DNA of 64,000 nucleotides from Actinomadura xylanilytica (GCF_030283145.1 NZ_JASNWE010000006.1:1-64000), one strand, 5' to 3'; counted from the first letter of the stretch, positions 52,540 through 61,840 are shown. Numbers and translations are program-made. Notes: generated by a model not told the origin, from the sequence alone.

Positions 52540-53700
52540 TCAGAAGTAGTCGAGGGCGAACGGGGAGGCCGCGAAGACGCCGGACAGCACGTCCGCCTCG
52601 GCCGCGCCGCCCTCGATCAGGCCCGAGCGCAGCAGGGTGCCCCCGGGGACGCCGGCGTAGAGCGCGGCCAGGCCGCGGGCGCCGAGCCGCAGGGCGCCGG
52701 GGTCTTCGGCGGACCGTTCCAGCCGCCCCTCACCGTCCCGGACGGTCAGCCGCCAGGAACCGGCGTTGGCGGGAAGGTGCTCGTCCTCGACGCGGAGCGG
52801 GACGTCGGCGGTGATCCCCGGCGGGTAGCCGCGGGCCTCGATCGCGGCGGGCGCATCCACCACCCGGAGCATCCACTGCTTGCGGCGGACGTCCTCGACT
52901 GAGCGCTCGCGCAGGAGCCACAGCACGGGGTCCTGCGGCCCGATGCAGGCGCGGACGGTGCGGGCGGCCGAGGAGCCCGACCCGACGATCGCCCACAGGG
53001 CCCGGAGCGTCCGCTCGGAGCCCGCGACGAGGCGGTCGACCTTCAGCACGTTGTTGCCATCGGCCCAGTGGTAGGACAGGAATCCGTCCTCGGCGAGGTG
53101 GACGTAGTTCGACTCCTCCTCCAGGACCATGCGCCAATGCGCCGTTCCGAGGCCGACCGGGCCGGAGTCGAGGGCGGTCCGGTGCACGCGGTCGATGACG
53201 GCGGCCACCTCGGCGCCATCGTCGGCCGTGGGCCGCCGTACGGGGACCCGCGCGTCGGCCCGGACGGCGCGCAGCGCCTCGGCCGGCAGCTCGGTCCAGT
53301 GCTGCGCGCCCGCCTGCTCCCATCCGAACGAGCGGTAGAGGGGCGTGGTCAGGGGGAACAGCATCGAGAGCGCGTGTCCGAACTCGGCGCAGCGCCGCAG
53401 CGTGGCGGTCATCATCGCGCGGCCGACGCCGCGGCCCCGCTCCTCGGGGGCGACGGTCACGCCGCTGACTCCCGCCATCGACACCGACCGCCCGCGCCAC
53501 CACTGCGTCATGTCGTACACCGACGCCGTGGCCACCACCCGGCCGCCGTCGAATCCGGCGAGGTACCGCCCGGCCTCCACGCCGGGCCCGGCGACGCGCA
53601 GCCGGTTCGCCCATGCCTCGTCCGATATGGCCCCGAAGGCCCTGGAGCGGATGTCACGGGTGCCGGCCATCTCCTCGGCACCGAGTGCGCGAATCTCCAT
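52540..53700 (-). CDS. Eis-family GNAT N-acetyltransferase
   Basis: The 386-residue chain has an N-terminal GNAT domain with the acetyl-CoA loop VAPEERGRGVGRAMM, a second GNAT-like domain, and a C-terminal SCP2-like region, ending DYF with a free carboxylate as in Eis enzymes. Eis proteins acetylate lysines or aminoglycosides at several positions. The substrate here is unknown. It stands alone between ruvC and yebC. Confidence 0.87.
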   Translation of the reverse strand: MEIRALGAEEMAGTRDIRSRAFGAISDEAWANRLRVAGPGVEAGRYLAGFDGGRVVATASVYDMTQWWRGRSVSMAGVSGVTVAPEERGRGVGRAMMTATLRRCAEFGHALSMLFPLTTPLYRSFGWEQAGAQHWTELPAEALRAVRADARVPVRRPTADDGAEVAAVIDRVHRTALDSGPVGLGTAHWRMVLEEESNYVHLAEDGFLSYHWADGNNVLKVDRLVAGSERTLRALWAIVGSGSSAARTVRACIGPQDPVLWLLRERSVEDVRRKQWMLRVVDAPAAIEARGYPPGITADVPLRVEDEHLPANAGSWRLTVRDGEGRLERSAEDPGALRLGARGLAALYAGVPGGTLLRSGLIEGGAAEADVLSGVFAASPFALDYF

Positions 53701-53745
53701 GATCCAGACCGTACGCCATGGTGGGACGGGGTCCGGGAACCAGGG

Positions 53746-53774
53746 CGCCGCCGGCCCCGGAGGGCACGGCGGCG
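53746..53774 (-). terminator. Terminator candidate after yebC
   Basis: An 8-base inverted repeat (53746-53753 with 53767-53774) with a 13-base loop lies 18 bases beyond the yebC stop. Moderate strength. Confidence 0.45.
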
Positions 53775-53791
53775 TCCGGGGACGGCGGGCG

Positions 53792-54547
53792 TCAGGCGTC
53801 GATCGCCGCGAGCACCTCGTCCGGCACGTCGAAGTTGGCGTAGACCTCCTGGACGTCGTCGGAGTCCTCGAGCGCGTCCAGGAGCCGGAACACCTTCCTG
53901 GCGCTGTCCTCGTCGAGCTGGACGGTGACGCTCGGCAGGAACTTGCTCTCGGCCGACTCGTAGTCGATGCCCTGCTCCTGGAGGGCGGTGCGGACCGCGA
54001 CCAGGTCGCCCGCCTCGCTGACGACCTCGAAGTTGTCCTCGTCGTGCTCGTTGACCTCTTCGGCACCGGCGTCCAGCACCGCCATCATCACGTCGTCCTC
54101 GCTGGTGCCCTGCTTGGGCACGATGACGACGCCCTTGCGGTTGAACAGGTAGGACACCGATCCGGGGTCGGCGAGCGAGCCGCCGTTGCGGGTCAGCGCG
54201 ACGCGCACCTCGGAGGCGGCCCGGTTGCGGTTGTCGGTGAGGCACTCGACCAGCACGGCGACGCCACCGGGGGCGTAGCCCTCGTAGGTGATGTTCTGCC
54301 AGTCGGCGCCGCCGGCCTCCTCACCGGCGCCGCGCTTGCGCGCACGCTCGATGTTGTCGTTGGGGACCGAGTTCTTCTTCGCCTTGTAGATGGCGTCGTA
54401 CAGCGTCGGATTGGCGTCGGGGTCGCCGCCGCCGGTGCGCGCCGCGACCTCGACGTTCTTGATCAGCTTGGCGAAGAGCTTGCCCCGCTTGGCATCGAGG
54501 GCAGCCTTCTTGTGCTTGGTCGTCGCCCATTTGGAATGGCCGGACAT
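53792..54547 (-). CDS. YebC/PmpR-family DNA-binding or translation regulator
   Basis: The sequence starts MSGHSKWATTKHKKAALDAKRGKLFAKLIKN, the hallmark of the family, and contains NIERARKRGAG, YEGYAPGGVAVLVECLTDNRNRAASEVR and an acidic C-terminal domain. It is 251 residues. Family members are described as transcription regulators and, more recently, as factors that relieve ribosome stalling. It follows pdxT by 3 bases. In many actinobacteria ruvCAB lies next to it, as here. Confidence 0.95.
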   Translation of the reverse strand: MSGHSKWATTKHKKAALDAKRGKLFAKLIKNVEVAARTGGGDPDANPTLYDAIYKAKKNSVPNDNIERARKRGAGEEAGGADWQNITYEGYAPGGVAVLVECLTDNRNRAASEVRVALTRNGGSLADPGSVSYLFNRKGVVIVPKQGTSEDDVMMAVLDAGAEEVNEHDEDNFEVVSEAGDLVAVRTALQEQGIDYESAESKFLPSVTVQLDEDSARKVFRLLDALEDSDDVQEVYANFDVPDEVLAAIDA

Positions 54548-54550
54548 CTG

Positions 54551-55171
54551 TCAATCCTCCTGCTCCGTCGCCCGGCGCACCAGATCGGCGAAGTAGTGGT
54601 GCACTCGGTAGTCGCCCGTCAGCTCCGGATGGAACGCGGTCGCCACGAGGCGGCCCTGCCGGACGGCGACGATCCTACCGGCGTTCCGGCCGCTCTCGGC
54701 GCGGCCGAGGACCTCCACGGCGGTGCCGACGGTCTCGACCCAGGGTGCGCGGATGAAAACGGCGTGGTACGGCGTGTCCCCCATGCCGGTCAGCAGGACG
54801 TCGGACTCGAAGGAGTCGACCTGCCGGCCGAACGCGTTGCGCCGCACGGTCATGTCGATGCCGCCGATGGTCTCCTGGCCCTCGATGCCGTCCCGGATCC
54901 GGTCCGCGAGCATGATCATGCCGGCGCACGAGCCGTACACCGGCAGGCCCGCCTCGACCCGCTTGCGCAGCGGGTCCAGCAGGTCGAAGGTGCGGGCCAG
55001 CTTCCACATGGTGGTGGACTCGCCACCGGGCAGCACCAGCCCGTCGACGCGTTCGAGCTCCTCGGGGCGGCGCACCGTCATGGTGCGCGCCCCGGCGGTC
55101 TCGAGCGCGCGCGTGTGCTCGAGCACGTCGCCTTGGAGGGCGAGGACACCGATCAGGGGAGCTGCGGTCAC
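54551..55171 (-). CDS. pdxT: Pyridoxal 5'-phosphate synthase glutaminase subunit PdxT
   Basis: PdxT releases ammonia from glutamine for PdxS. This class I glutaminase has LPGGESTTMWK, the nucleophile elbow VYGSCAGMIMLA and the His/Glu pair in AFHPELTGD. It is 206 residues. It starts the pdxT-yebC transcript and lies about 1 kb from pdxS with one gene between. Confidence 0.95.
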   Translation of the reverse strand: MTAAPLIGVLALQGDVLEHTRALETAGARTMTVRRPEELERVDGLVLPGGESTTMWKLARTFDLLDPLRKRVEAGLPVYGSCAGMIMLADRIRDGIEGQETIGGIDMTVRRNAFGRQVDSFESDVLLTGMGDTPYHAVFIRAPWVETVGTAVEVLGRAESGRNAGRIVAVRQGRLVATAFHPELTGDYRVHHYFADLVRRATEQED

Positions 55172-55272
55172 GTGGACACCTTCCGGGAGTGGGCCAGGGG
55201 CCTGACAAGCCTAGACGTCGGTTGCAACGCTCCAGGACCGGCACGCCTTCCCGCGCGGGCGCCCGAGACAGA

Positions 55273-55308
55273 GCTGCGGGGGCGGCGCTGCGGGGGCGGC
55301 GCTGCGGG
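55273..55308. repeat. 14-base tandem repeat, 2.6 copies
   Basis: GCTGCGGGGGCGGC occurs at 55273-55286 and 55287-55300, followed by the first 8 bases of a third copy at 55301-55308. It lies in the gap between pdxT and the DUF6928-like gene. No function is evident. Confidence 0.7.
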
Positions 55309-55349
55309 AACGGAGTCCGGAGCGGAGGGGCCGGGTGCCCGAGGACGGG

Positions 55350-55964
55350 TCAGCCGTGCCTGAAGCGGCGCAGCGGGAGTTCGAGCGGCAGGAAGCCGTC
55401 GGCGCCCCGGTGCGCGATGCCCCGGCCGAACATGTGCGCCTCGGCGAGCGCCAGCCCGAACTCCTCGGGGTCGAACGGGAGGGGCACGTCGGCGGTGCCC
55501 TCGTCGATGGCCCGCCAGAACGGCCGCTCGACCGGCAGCCGGGCGCCCAGGTCGACCACCACGCCGTCGTCGGCGGTCACGAACACCTCGCGGCGCAGCT
55601 CGCCGGACTCGTACCAGCGGAACCAGCAGCCCGGCAGGACGCTGTGCAGGACGAGCACCCCGCAGCTCGCGCCCGGGAGCGCGCCCGCGGCGGTGTCGGC
55701 GATGCGGCGGGCGTCGTCGTCGAGGTGGAACAGCCGCCGGTCGCACAGCAGCAGCGCCCGGTCGAAGGCGCCGACGAACAGCTCGTCCTCGTAGGGCCAG
55801 AGCGCGAAGTCGAGGACGGTGTCGCCGGTCTCGGTGAGGGTCGCCGCCGGGTAAAGTCCGCGGGCCAGGGCCGTCGCGGCGGCCGGATCGGGTTCCAGTC
55901 CCGGCCGGAACACCTCACCGGGACCGCCCACACTCGCGCAGGCCAGCGCCACCGACCAAGCCAT
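55350..55964 (-). CDS. DUF6928-like protein of unknown function
   Basis: A 204-residue soluble alpha/beta-looking protein. It starts MAWSVALACASVGGPGE and includes ALWPYEDELFVGAFDRALLLCDRRLF and PFDPEEFGLALAEAHMFGRG. This resembles the actinobacterial DUF6928 group, but I assign it only tentatively. ATG 55964 is chosen for the GGGAGG site about 8 bases upstream; the frame opens at 56006. It separates pdxS from pdxT. Confidence 0.7.
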   Translation of the reverse strand: MAWSVALACASVGGPGEVFRPGLEPDPAAATALARGLYPAATLTETGDTVLDFALWPYEDELFVGAFDRALLLCDRRLFHLDDDARRIADTAAGALPGASCGVLVLHSVLPGCWFRWYESGELRREVFVTADDGVVVDLGARLPVERPFWRAIDEGTADVPLPFDPEEFGLALAEAHMFGRGIAHRGADGFLPLELPLRRFRHG

Positions 55965-56069
55965 GCTCGTCCCCTCCCGCGGCGGGCGCCGCCCGGGAGC
56001 GCCCACGCTCCCACCGCCGCGCGGCCAGAGTAAACCCTGTCAGGGCGCGCTGTGGAGAGGCCCCCCAAA

Positions 56070-56101
56070 GTAACCGCCCGGTCACATGACCGGGCGGTTA
56101 C
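56070..56101 (-). terminator. Terminator of pdxS
   Basis: A perfect 15-base inverted repeat (56070-56084 with 56087-56101) is followed on the minus strand by TTT. It lies about 50 bases after the pdxS stop. Confidence 0.8.
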
Positions 56102-56152
56102 CGCGCCGGCGGCCGTCACTTGGACGATCTCACCGGTGGGGACGGGCGGAGG

Positions 56153-57094
56153 TCACCAGCCGCGGCCGGCGAACTTCTGGTCTTCGCCGAGCGAGGCGAC
56201 GTTGATGCCGACCATGGCCTCGCCGAGCCCGCGCGACACGTTGGCGATCACGTCGGGGTCGTCGTGGAAGGTGGTGGCCTTGACGATGGCCTCGGCGCGC
56301 TGGGCCGGGTTGCCGGCCTTGAAGATGCCCGAGCCGACGAAGACGCCCTCGGCGCCGAGCTGCATCATCATCGCGGCGTCGGCCGGGGTGGCGATGCCGC
56401 CCGCGGTGAACAGCACGACCGGCAGCTTGCCCGCCCGCGCGACCTCCTTGACCAGCTCGTAGGGGGCCTGGAGCTCCTTGGCGGCGACGAACAGCTCGTC
56501 CTCGGGCAGCGACTGGAGCCGCCGGATCTCACCGCGGATCTGCCGCATGTGCGTGGTGGCGTTGGAGACGTCGCCGGTGCCCGCCTCGCCCTTGGAGCGG
56601 ATCATCGCCGCGCCCTCGGTGATGCGGCGCAGCGCCTCGCCGAGGTTGGTCGCCCCGCACACGAACGGCACGGTGAAGGCCCACTTGTCGATGTGGTTCT
56701 CGTAGTCGGCGGGGGTCAGCACCTCGGACTCGTCGATGTAGTCGACGCCGAGCGCCTGGATGACCTGGGCCTCGACGAAGTGGCCGATGCGCGCCTTGGC
56801 CATAACCGGGATCGAGACGGCCTCGATGATCCCGTCGATCATGTCGGGGTCGCTCATCCTGGAAATGCCGCCGTCGGCGCGGATGTCGGCGGGAACCCGC
56901 TCCAGCGCCATCACGGCGACCGCGCCGGCGTCCTCGGCGATCTTGGCCTGGTCGGGGGTGACGACGTCCATGATCACGCCACCCTTGAGCATCTCCGCCA
57001 TTCCGCGCTTGACGCGGGCGGTCCCGGTCGCGGGAGCGCCGGACGCGGCAGGCTCTGCGGAATTCGGCTGGGCGGCGGGACTGGAAGTGGACAC
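56153..57094 (-). CDS. pdxS: Pyridoxal 5'-phosphate synthase subunit PdxS
   Basis: PdxS makes pyridoxal phosphate from ribose 5-phosphate, glyceraldehyde 3-phosphate and ammonia in the DXP-independent route. This (beta/alpha)8 barrel shows GVIMDVVTPDQAKIAEDAGAVAVMAL, the lysine-bearing PVMAKARIGHFVEAQ and FTAGGIATPADAAMMMQLGAEGVFVGSGIF. GTG 57094 has GAGGA upstream and gives 313 residues; GTG 57106 is possible. A roughly 25-residue Ala/Pro/Ser-rich start precedes the core. Confidence 0.96.
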   Translation of the reverse strand: MSTSSPAAQPNSAEPAASGAPATGTARVKRGMAEMLKGGVIMDVVTPDQAKIAEDAGAVAVMALERVPADIRADGGISRMSDPDMIDGIIEAVSIPVMAKARIGHFVEAQVIQALGVDYIDESEVLTPADYENHIDKWAFTVPFVCGATNLGEALRRITEGAAMIRSKGEAGTGDVSNATTHMRQIRGEIRRLQSLPEDELFVAAKELQAPYELVKEVARAGKLPVVLFTAGGIATPADAAMMMQLGAEGVFVGSGIFKAGNPAQRAEAIVKATTFHDDPDVIANVSRGLGEAMVGINVASLGEDQKFAGRGW

Positions 57095-57253
57095 GGCATT
57101 CCTCACATGAAACGGACGACAAGTCGCCTTCCATGATATTGCCTGCTCGTCCCACTCCTCGACCCGGCAGACCGTCAGCGGCAGGTCCGGTGATCTTACG
57201 CAGCGACGGCCGGGTCCCCTGACGGCGGCCCCCGCCCGCGGGCGGCAGCGGGG

Positions 57254-58291
57254 TCAGGGGGTGTAGGGCTTGCCGTCGTTGACGAGCAGCACCCAGACCT
57301 GCCCCGTGGCGAAGGGCATGGGCTTGCCGTCCGGGGTGGTGAAGGTGGTGCCCTTGTCCTCGGAGGGCCTCGACCACTTGGCGCTGTAGGCCTTGCCGTC
57401 GCGCAGCACGGTGGCGCGGCCCGTACCGGTGGTGTGGATCAGCGGGGTGTAGCTGCCGAGGAAGTCATGGAACTTGGACCGGGTGGTCTTGGCGTACTGG
57501 ACGACCACGGTCCGGCCGCCCAGCACGCCGCCCTCGGCGGCGCGGTCGGGCTGCCCGCCCCAGGATGCCAGCCAGCGGCTCTGCTTGGCCGACCAGGTGA
57601 ACCCCATGGTGGTGGCGGGCCACCTGGCGGTGAAGCCCTTGGTCGGCTTGCCGCCCTCGGGCGCGGGCCCGAAGTGGAAGCCGATGTCGCGCGGCGGGGC
57701 GGCCTTGGGCGCCTGCTTGAGCAGGTTCTTGGGGTCGGCGTAGAGGTTGTAGGGGATCGGCTTCGGCCCGGCCCGGAAGTAGGCCGAGCCCGCGCTCTCC
57801 TGCGAGATGTCGTACACCGGCGCCTTGCGGATGTACTTCTTCATCTTGCTCTGCACGCCGGAGAAGGCGAAGGCCGGCCGGCCGAACTGCGGCAGGATGT
57901 GCAGGTCGGAGATCCGGGCGCTGCGGACGGGGCCGACCCGCTTGGGCAGCTTGGACGAGTACACCGCCATCAACCGGGTCTCGCCGCCCTCGACCTGCTC
58001 GACGTAGACGATGTCGGCGGAGCCCACGCCGCTCTGCGGCAGCGCGGGGCGGGTGTTCTCGATCTTGACGGCGAGCACCGGGTTGCGCAGCCCGCGCTTC
58101 CCGCCAGTGAACGGGTGGGTGGCGGGCGCGGTGGGCGCGGGAGTGCCGGTGTCGCCGCCGGTGGCGCTCGGCGGCTCGGCCCTGCCGGGTCCGCCGCCGT
58201 CGGAGCAGGCCGCCAGGGCGCCACCGAGGACGGCGACGCCGAGTCCGGCGGCCATCCGTCCCCGGACGGATCGATCCCAGACGAAGCGCAC
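57254..58291 (-). CDS. DUF3048-domain lipoprotein
   Basis: A signal peptide with lipobox LAAC and lipid-modified Cys29 starts the protein, followed by a Gly/Pro/Thr linker. The DUF3048 domain has LAVKIENTRPALPQSGVGSADIVYVEQVEGG and KRVGPVRSARISDLHILPQFGRPAFAFSG. It is 345 residues and should sit on the outer face of the membrane. Related YerB-like proteins have unknown roles. It follows the LemA-like gene after 164 bases. Confidence 0.92.
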   Translation of the reverse strand: MRFVWDRSVRGRMAAGLGVAVLGGALAACSDGGGPGRAEPPSATGGDTGTPAPTAPATHPFTGGKRGLRNPVLAVKIENTRPALPQSGVGSADIVYVEQVEGGETRLMAVYSSKLPKRVGPVRSARISDLHILPQFGRPAFAFSGVQSKMKKYIRKAPVYDISQESAGSAYFRAGPKPIPYNLYADPKNLLKQAPKAAPPRDIGFHFGPAPEGGKPTKGFTARWPATTMGFTWSAKQSRWLASWGGQPDRAAEGGVLGGRTVVVQYAKTTRSKFHDFLGSYTPLIHTTGTGRATVLRDGKAYSAKWSRPSEDKGTTFTTPDGKPMPFATGQVWVLLVNDGKPYTP

Positions 58292-58455
58292 GATGTACCC
58301 CTTCTGTCAGCAACCCGCCCGAGGGTAGCGAACCCGGGCCGGAGCTTTGTCCCTGTTTGAAGGCTGAAGGGGGATCAATCGACTTCTGTCCGGCCTGATC
58401 CGGGACGGAGCGCGCGGGGCGCACCGCCGGGGCGGGCCGGGGGGCCGGACAGCGG

Positions 58456-58992
58456 TCAGATGCCCGGCGGCGCGTCGTCGATCTCGAAGAAGCCCGGCAG
58501 CGGCGCCCTCCCGGCGAGCGGCAGCACCCGGATGAGCAGCTTGCGGCGCGCGATCCGGGCGGCGGCGACCGCGTCGTTGTAGAACCGGCGCGCGTACGCG
58601 ACCTTGGCGGACGCCGACGACAGCTCCTCCAGCACCGCCTGGCCGTCGCTCTTGGCCTCCAGCGTGCTGGCGAACTCCGGCTGGTCGACCACCGCCCGCA
58701 GCGCCCGCGACAGGTCGCTCTCGGCGAACTCCCGGTTGTCGGCGTCGGCGGTGCGGGCCTCGTGCGCCGCGGTCGCCAGCACCAGGCTGGTCGCCGGGTC
58801 CAGCAGCCGGGACGCGGCCAGCTCCAGCGCCGCCGCGGCCCGGCGCACCAGCGCCGCGTCCAGCGCCGCGCGGGCGGTCTCCACCCGCACGTGCAGCCGG
58901 TCGAGCCGCGTCGCCCGCCACGACACGTAGACCGCGGCCAGGAAGGCGACCGCGACCCAGAACAGCACGTCGATGATCCAGTCTGGGAACAT
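58456..58992 (-). CDS. LemA-like single-pass membrane protein
   Basis: An N-terminal membrane helix (IIDVLFWVAVAFLAAVYVSW) precedes a helical domain of about 150 residues. Its end ARRFYNDAVAAARIARRKLL and the late PGFFEI resemble the LemA family signature. It is 178 residues. It lies 12 bases after the pimA stop, as the last gene of the phosphatidylinositol-mannoside operon. The function is unknown; a link to envelope assembly is inferred from position. Confidence 0.75.
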   Translation of the reverse strand: MFPDWIIDVLFWVAVAFLAAVYVSWRATRLDRLHVRVETARAALDAALVRRAAAALELAASRLLDPATSLVLATAAHEARTADADNREFAESDLSRALRAVVDQPEFASTLEAKSDGQAVLEELSSASAKVAYARRFYNDAVAAARIARRKLLIRVLPLAGRAPLPGFFEIDDAPPGI

Positions 58993-59004
58993 CCGCCCGC
59001 CCCC

Positions 59005-60171
59005 CTAGGCCCCGAGCCCGGACTCGACGACCACGGCACTGTCGACCGCGACCGTCTCGTACACCCGGACCACGTCGCGGGCCACCGACGACCAGTCGTA
59101 GGCGCGGACCGCCGCCCGCGCCTCGGCCGAGAGCCGCTTGCGCCGGGCCGGGTCGTCCAGCAGCGCGCCCGCCGCGGCGGCCAGCGCCGCGGCGTCGCCG
59201 ACCGGGAACAGCGCCCCGGCCCGCCCGCCGAGCAGCACCCGGTCGAACGCCTCGATGTCGCTGGCCAGGATCGGGGCGCCGGCCGACATCGCCTCGGCCA
59301 GCACGATCCCGAAGCTCTCGCCGCCGAGGTTGGGCGCCACGAACACGTCCACCGAGTGGTAGGCGCGGATCTTGTCGGCCTCGCTCACCATGCCGAGCAC
59401 CACCACCCGCGGGCGCAGCTCGGGCGGGACCCGGGCGATCACGTCGTCGGCGTCACCGGGCCCGGCCAGCAGCAGCCGCAGCCCCGGACGCTCGCGGCCG
59501 AGGATCTCGAACGCGCGCAGCAGCGTCTGGAGGCCCTTGCGGGGCTCGTCCATGCGGCCGAGGAAGCCGAGCGCGCCGCCGGCGTCCGGGCGGGCCGCGC
59601 CCGCGGCGGCGCGGCCCGGCCAGCCCGGCAGCGGCTCGGCCATCGCGTACCGCTCGGTGTCGACGCCGTTGGGGATCAGCACCGCGTCGCCGCCCAGATG
59701 CTCGACCAGGGTCTTGCGGGCGGCCTCCGACACCGCGATCCGGCCGGTGATCTTCTCCAGGGCGCTCTGCAGGATGGGCGCGGTCACCGACACCACCCGC
59801 GACTTCTGGTACGAGGCGTGGAAGGTGCCGACGATCGGCCCGGCCGCCGCCCAGCAGGCCAGCAGGCCGAGCGAGGGCGCCGCGGGCTCGTGCACGTGCA
59901 GCACGTCGAACCCGCCGTCGTTGATCCAGCGCCGGACCCGGGCCGAGGACAGGAATCCGAACGCCAGCCGGGCCACCGACCCGTTGTAGGGCACCGGCAC
60001 GGCGCGGCCCGCCGACACCGCGTAGGACGGCAGCCGGGCGTCGTCGTCGGCCGGCGTGATCACCGAGACCTGGTGGCCGAACCCGATCAGCGCCTCGGCC
60101 AGGTCGCCGATGTGCTGCTGGACGCCGCCCGGGACGTTCCACGTGTAGGGGCAGACGATGCCGACCTTCAC
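59005..60171 (-). CDS. pimA: Phosphatidylinositol alpha-mannosyltransferase PimA
   Basis: This GT4-family GT-B enzyme transfers mannose from GDP-mannose to phosphatidylinositol on the inner membrane leaflet. The N-terminal half has CPYTWNVPGGVQQHIGDLAEAL and HVHEPAAPSLG; the C-terminal half has GRMDEPRKGLQTLL and the E-x7-E region GGESFGIVLAEAMSAGAPILAS. It is 388 residues. GTG 60171 overlaps the acyltransferase stop. Confidence 0.93.
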   Translation of the reverse strand: MKVGIVCPYTWNVPGGVQQHIGDLAEALIGFGHQVSVITPADDDARLPSYAVSAGRAVPVPYNGSVARLAFGFLSSARVRRWINDGGFDVLHVHEPAAPSLGLLACWAAAGPIVGTFHASYQKSRVVSVTAPILQSALEKITGRIAVSEAARKTLVEHLGGDAVLIPNGVDTERYAMAEPLPGWPGRAAAGAARPDAGGALGFLGRMDEPRKGLQTLLRAFEILGRERPGLRLLLAGPGDADDVIARVPPELRPRVVVLGMVSEADKIRAYHSVDVFVAPNLGGESFGIVLAEAMSAGAPILASDIEAFDRVLLGGRAGALFPVGDAAALAAAAGALLDDPARRKRLSAEARAAVRAYDWSSVARDVVRVYETVAVDSAVVVESGLGA

Positions 60172-61097
60172 CGGCGCGACACCGGCGGGTCGTCCACCCA
60201 GACCCGCTGGAGCATGTGCCAGTCCTCGGGGTGCGCGGCGATGCCCTCCTCGAAGGCCCGCGCCAGCTCCTGCGTCATGGCCTGGATCTTCTCCTGTCTG
60301 CCGCCCGTGCCGGGCACCCGGACCTCCTCGTGCACCCGCGCGCCCCAGTCGTCGCCCTCATACCAGAGGGTCACCGGGATGAGCGCGGCGCCGGTCTGGA
60401 CCGCCAGCGCGGCGGACACCGCCGGCATCCGCGCGGTCGCGCCGAAGAACTCCACGTCGACCCCGCTGTCGGTGAGATCCCGGTCGACGACCAGGCAGAC
60501 CGCGCCGCCGGCGCGCAGCCGCTGGGCCATCCGGCCGTACGCCGAGGCGCCCTTGTGCGCCAGGACCTCCATCCCCAGGCTCTCACGGAATGCTACGAAA
60601 CGGTCGAAGAGGGACTCGGGTTTGAGCCGCTCGGCCACCGTGGTGAACGGGTGCCCCTGGTGCACCAGCCAGGCGCCCGCGTGCTCGTAGTTGCCCATGT
60701 GCGGCAGCGCCAGGACGACGCCGCGGCCGGAGCCGAGGTTGGCAAAGATCTTCTCCTGCCCGGTGATCCGCATCCGGCCGACGATCCGGTCGCGGTCGTA
60801 CTCGGGGAGCCGGAACACCTCCAGCCAGTAGCGGAAGTACGAGCGCAGCACCTTCTTGCTGAGGACGCGGACCTCGTCGTCGACGGCGTCCTTGCCGAGG
60901 ACGCGGCACAGGTTGCGCTCGAGTTGCCGCACGCCGGGACCGTGCCGCTGCCAGGTCCGGTCAGCCAGGGCGGCGAAGGCCGCCCGGGCCGCGCGCTCGG
61001 GCATCTTGCGGACCACCGTCCACCCGAAGGCGTAGGCGGCGTCCATCACCTCGTCGCGCACCTCGGCGGGACGCGGGGCCCTCGGCCGCACGCTCAC
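60168..61097 (-). CDS. patA: Phosphatidylinositol mannoside acyltransferase
   Basis: It acylates the first mannose of PIM1 or PIM2. The lysophospholipid acyltransferase (LpxL-like) domain shows the HX4D/E-type motif LPHMGNYEHAGAWL, then VVDRDLTDSGVDVEFFGATARMPAVSAALA. It is 309 residues, with an amphipathic N-terminal region. GTG 61097 overlaps the upstream pgsA stop (GTGA). The symbol follows the mycobacterial homologue. Confidence 0.92.
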   Translation of the reverse strand: MSVRPRAPRPAEVRDEVMDAAYAFGWTVVRKMPERAARAAFAALADRTWQRHGPGVRQLERNLCRVLGKDAVDDEVRVLSKKVLRSYFRYWLEVFRLPEYDRDRIVGRMRITGQEKIFANLGSGRGVVLALPHMGNYEHAGAWLVHQGHPFTTVAERLKPESLFDRFVAFRESLGMEVLAHKGASAYGRMAQRLRAGGAVCLVVDRDLTDSGVDVEFFGATARMPAVSAALAVQTGAALIPVTLWYEGDDWGARVHEEVRVPGTGGRQEKIQAMTQELARAFEEGIAAHPEDWHMLQRVWVDDPPVSRR

Positions 61098-61840
61098 GCG
61101 CGCCGCTCCGGCTCCGACTCCTGCTCGGGGACGGGCTCGGGGCCCGGCTCTGCGGCGGCCTCCGGCCCCGGCCCGGAGGCGGGAGCGGCGGTGGACGGCG
61201 GCGCGGGCGCGGAGGGGGGCGCGGAGGGGGGCGTGGGGGCGGGGTCGGCGAGCGCCTGGGCCCGGACGGTCGCGAACCGCTGGCCCACGGTGACGGTGCT
61301 GAGGGCGGCCAGCACCCACAGCGCCAGCGCGAGGATGTAGGGCACGCCCAGCCCGTCGAACCCGGCGGCCACCAGGGCGATGATCAGCCGCTCGGCGCGC
61401 TCGGCGATGCCGACGTTGCAGGTGTAGCCCAGGCCCTCGGCGCGGGCCTTGGCGTAGGACACCACGACCCCGGCGACCAGGCAGAACAGCGCGACGCCGG
61501 CGAGGGTCTGCCGGCCGTCCCGGTAGAGCCCGATCATCAGCCCGGAGAAGATCGCCGCATCGGCGACCCGGTCCATCGTGGAGTCCAGGAACGCGCCGAA
61601 CTTGGAGATCTTGCCGGTGACCCGGGCGACCGCCCCGTCCAGCATGTCGAACAGCACGAAGGCGGTGATCACCATGGTGCCCCAGAAGAACTCCCCGCGG
61701 GGGAAGAAGCCGAGGGCGCCGGCCATCACACCGGCGGTGCCGACGACGGTGATGGCGTTGGGCGAGACCCCGGTCCGCGCGACCCCCCGGCCGATGGGGG
61801 TCAGGACCCGCCCCAGGGCGGGCCGCAGTTTGTTGAGCAT
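61094..61840 (-). CDS. pgsA: Phosphatidylinositol phosphate synthase (CDP-alcohol phosphotransferase)
   Basis: This integral membrane enzyme joins CDP-diacylglycerol and inositol 1-phosphate, the first step toward PI and PIMs. The CDP-alcohol motif D-G-x2-A-R-x8-G-x3-D-x3-D is present at Asp68 to Asp90. About six hydrophobic segments follow the pattern of the family. The C-terminal 45 residues are a Pro/Ala/Glu-rich tail. ATG 61840 starts the conserved part; the frame is open to 61888. In actinobacterial annotations the gene is often called pgsA; the operon context points to inositol, not glycerol. Confidence 0.92.
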   Translation of the reverse strand: MLNKLRPALGRVLTPIGRGVARTGVSPNAITVVGTAGVMAGALGFFPRGEFFWGTMVITAFVLFDMLDGAVARVTGKISKFGAFLDSTMDRVADAAIFSGLMIGLYRDGRQTLAGVALFCLVAGVVVSYAKARAEGLGYTCNVGIAERAERLIIALVAAGFDGLGVPYILALALWVLAALSTVTVGQRFATVRAQALADPAPTPPSAPPSAPAPPSTAAPASGPGPEAAAEPGPEPVPEQESEPERRA

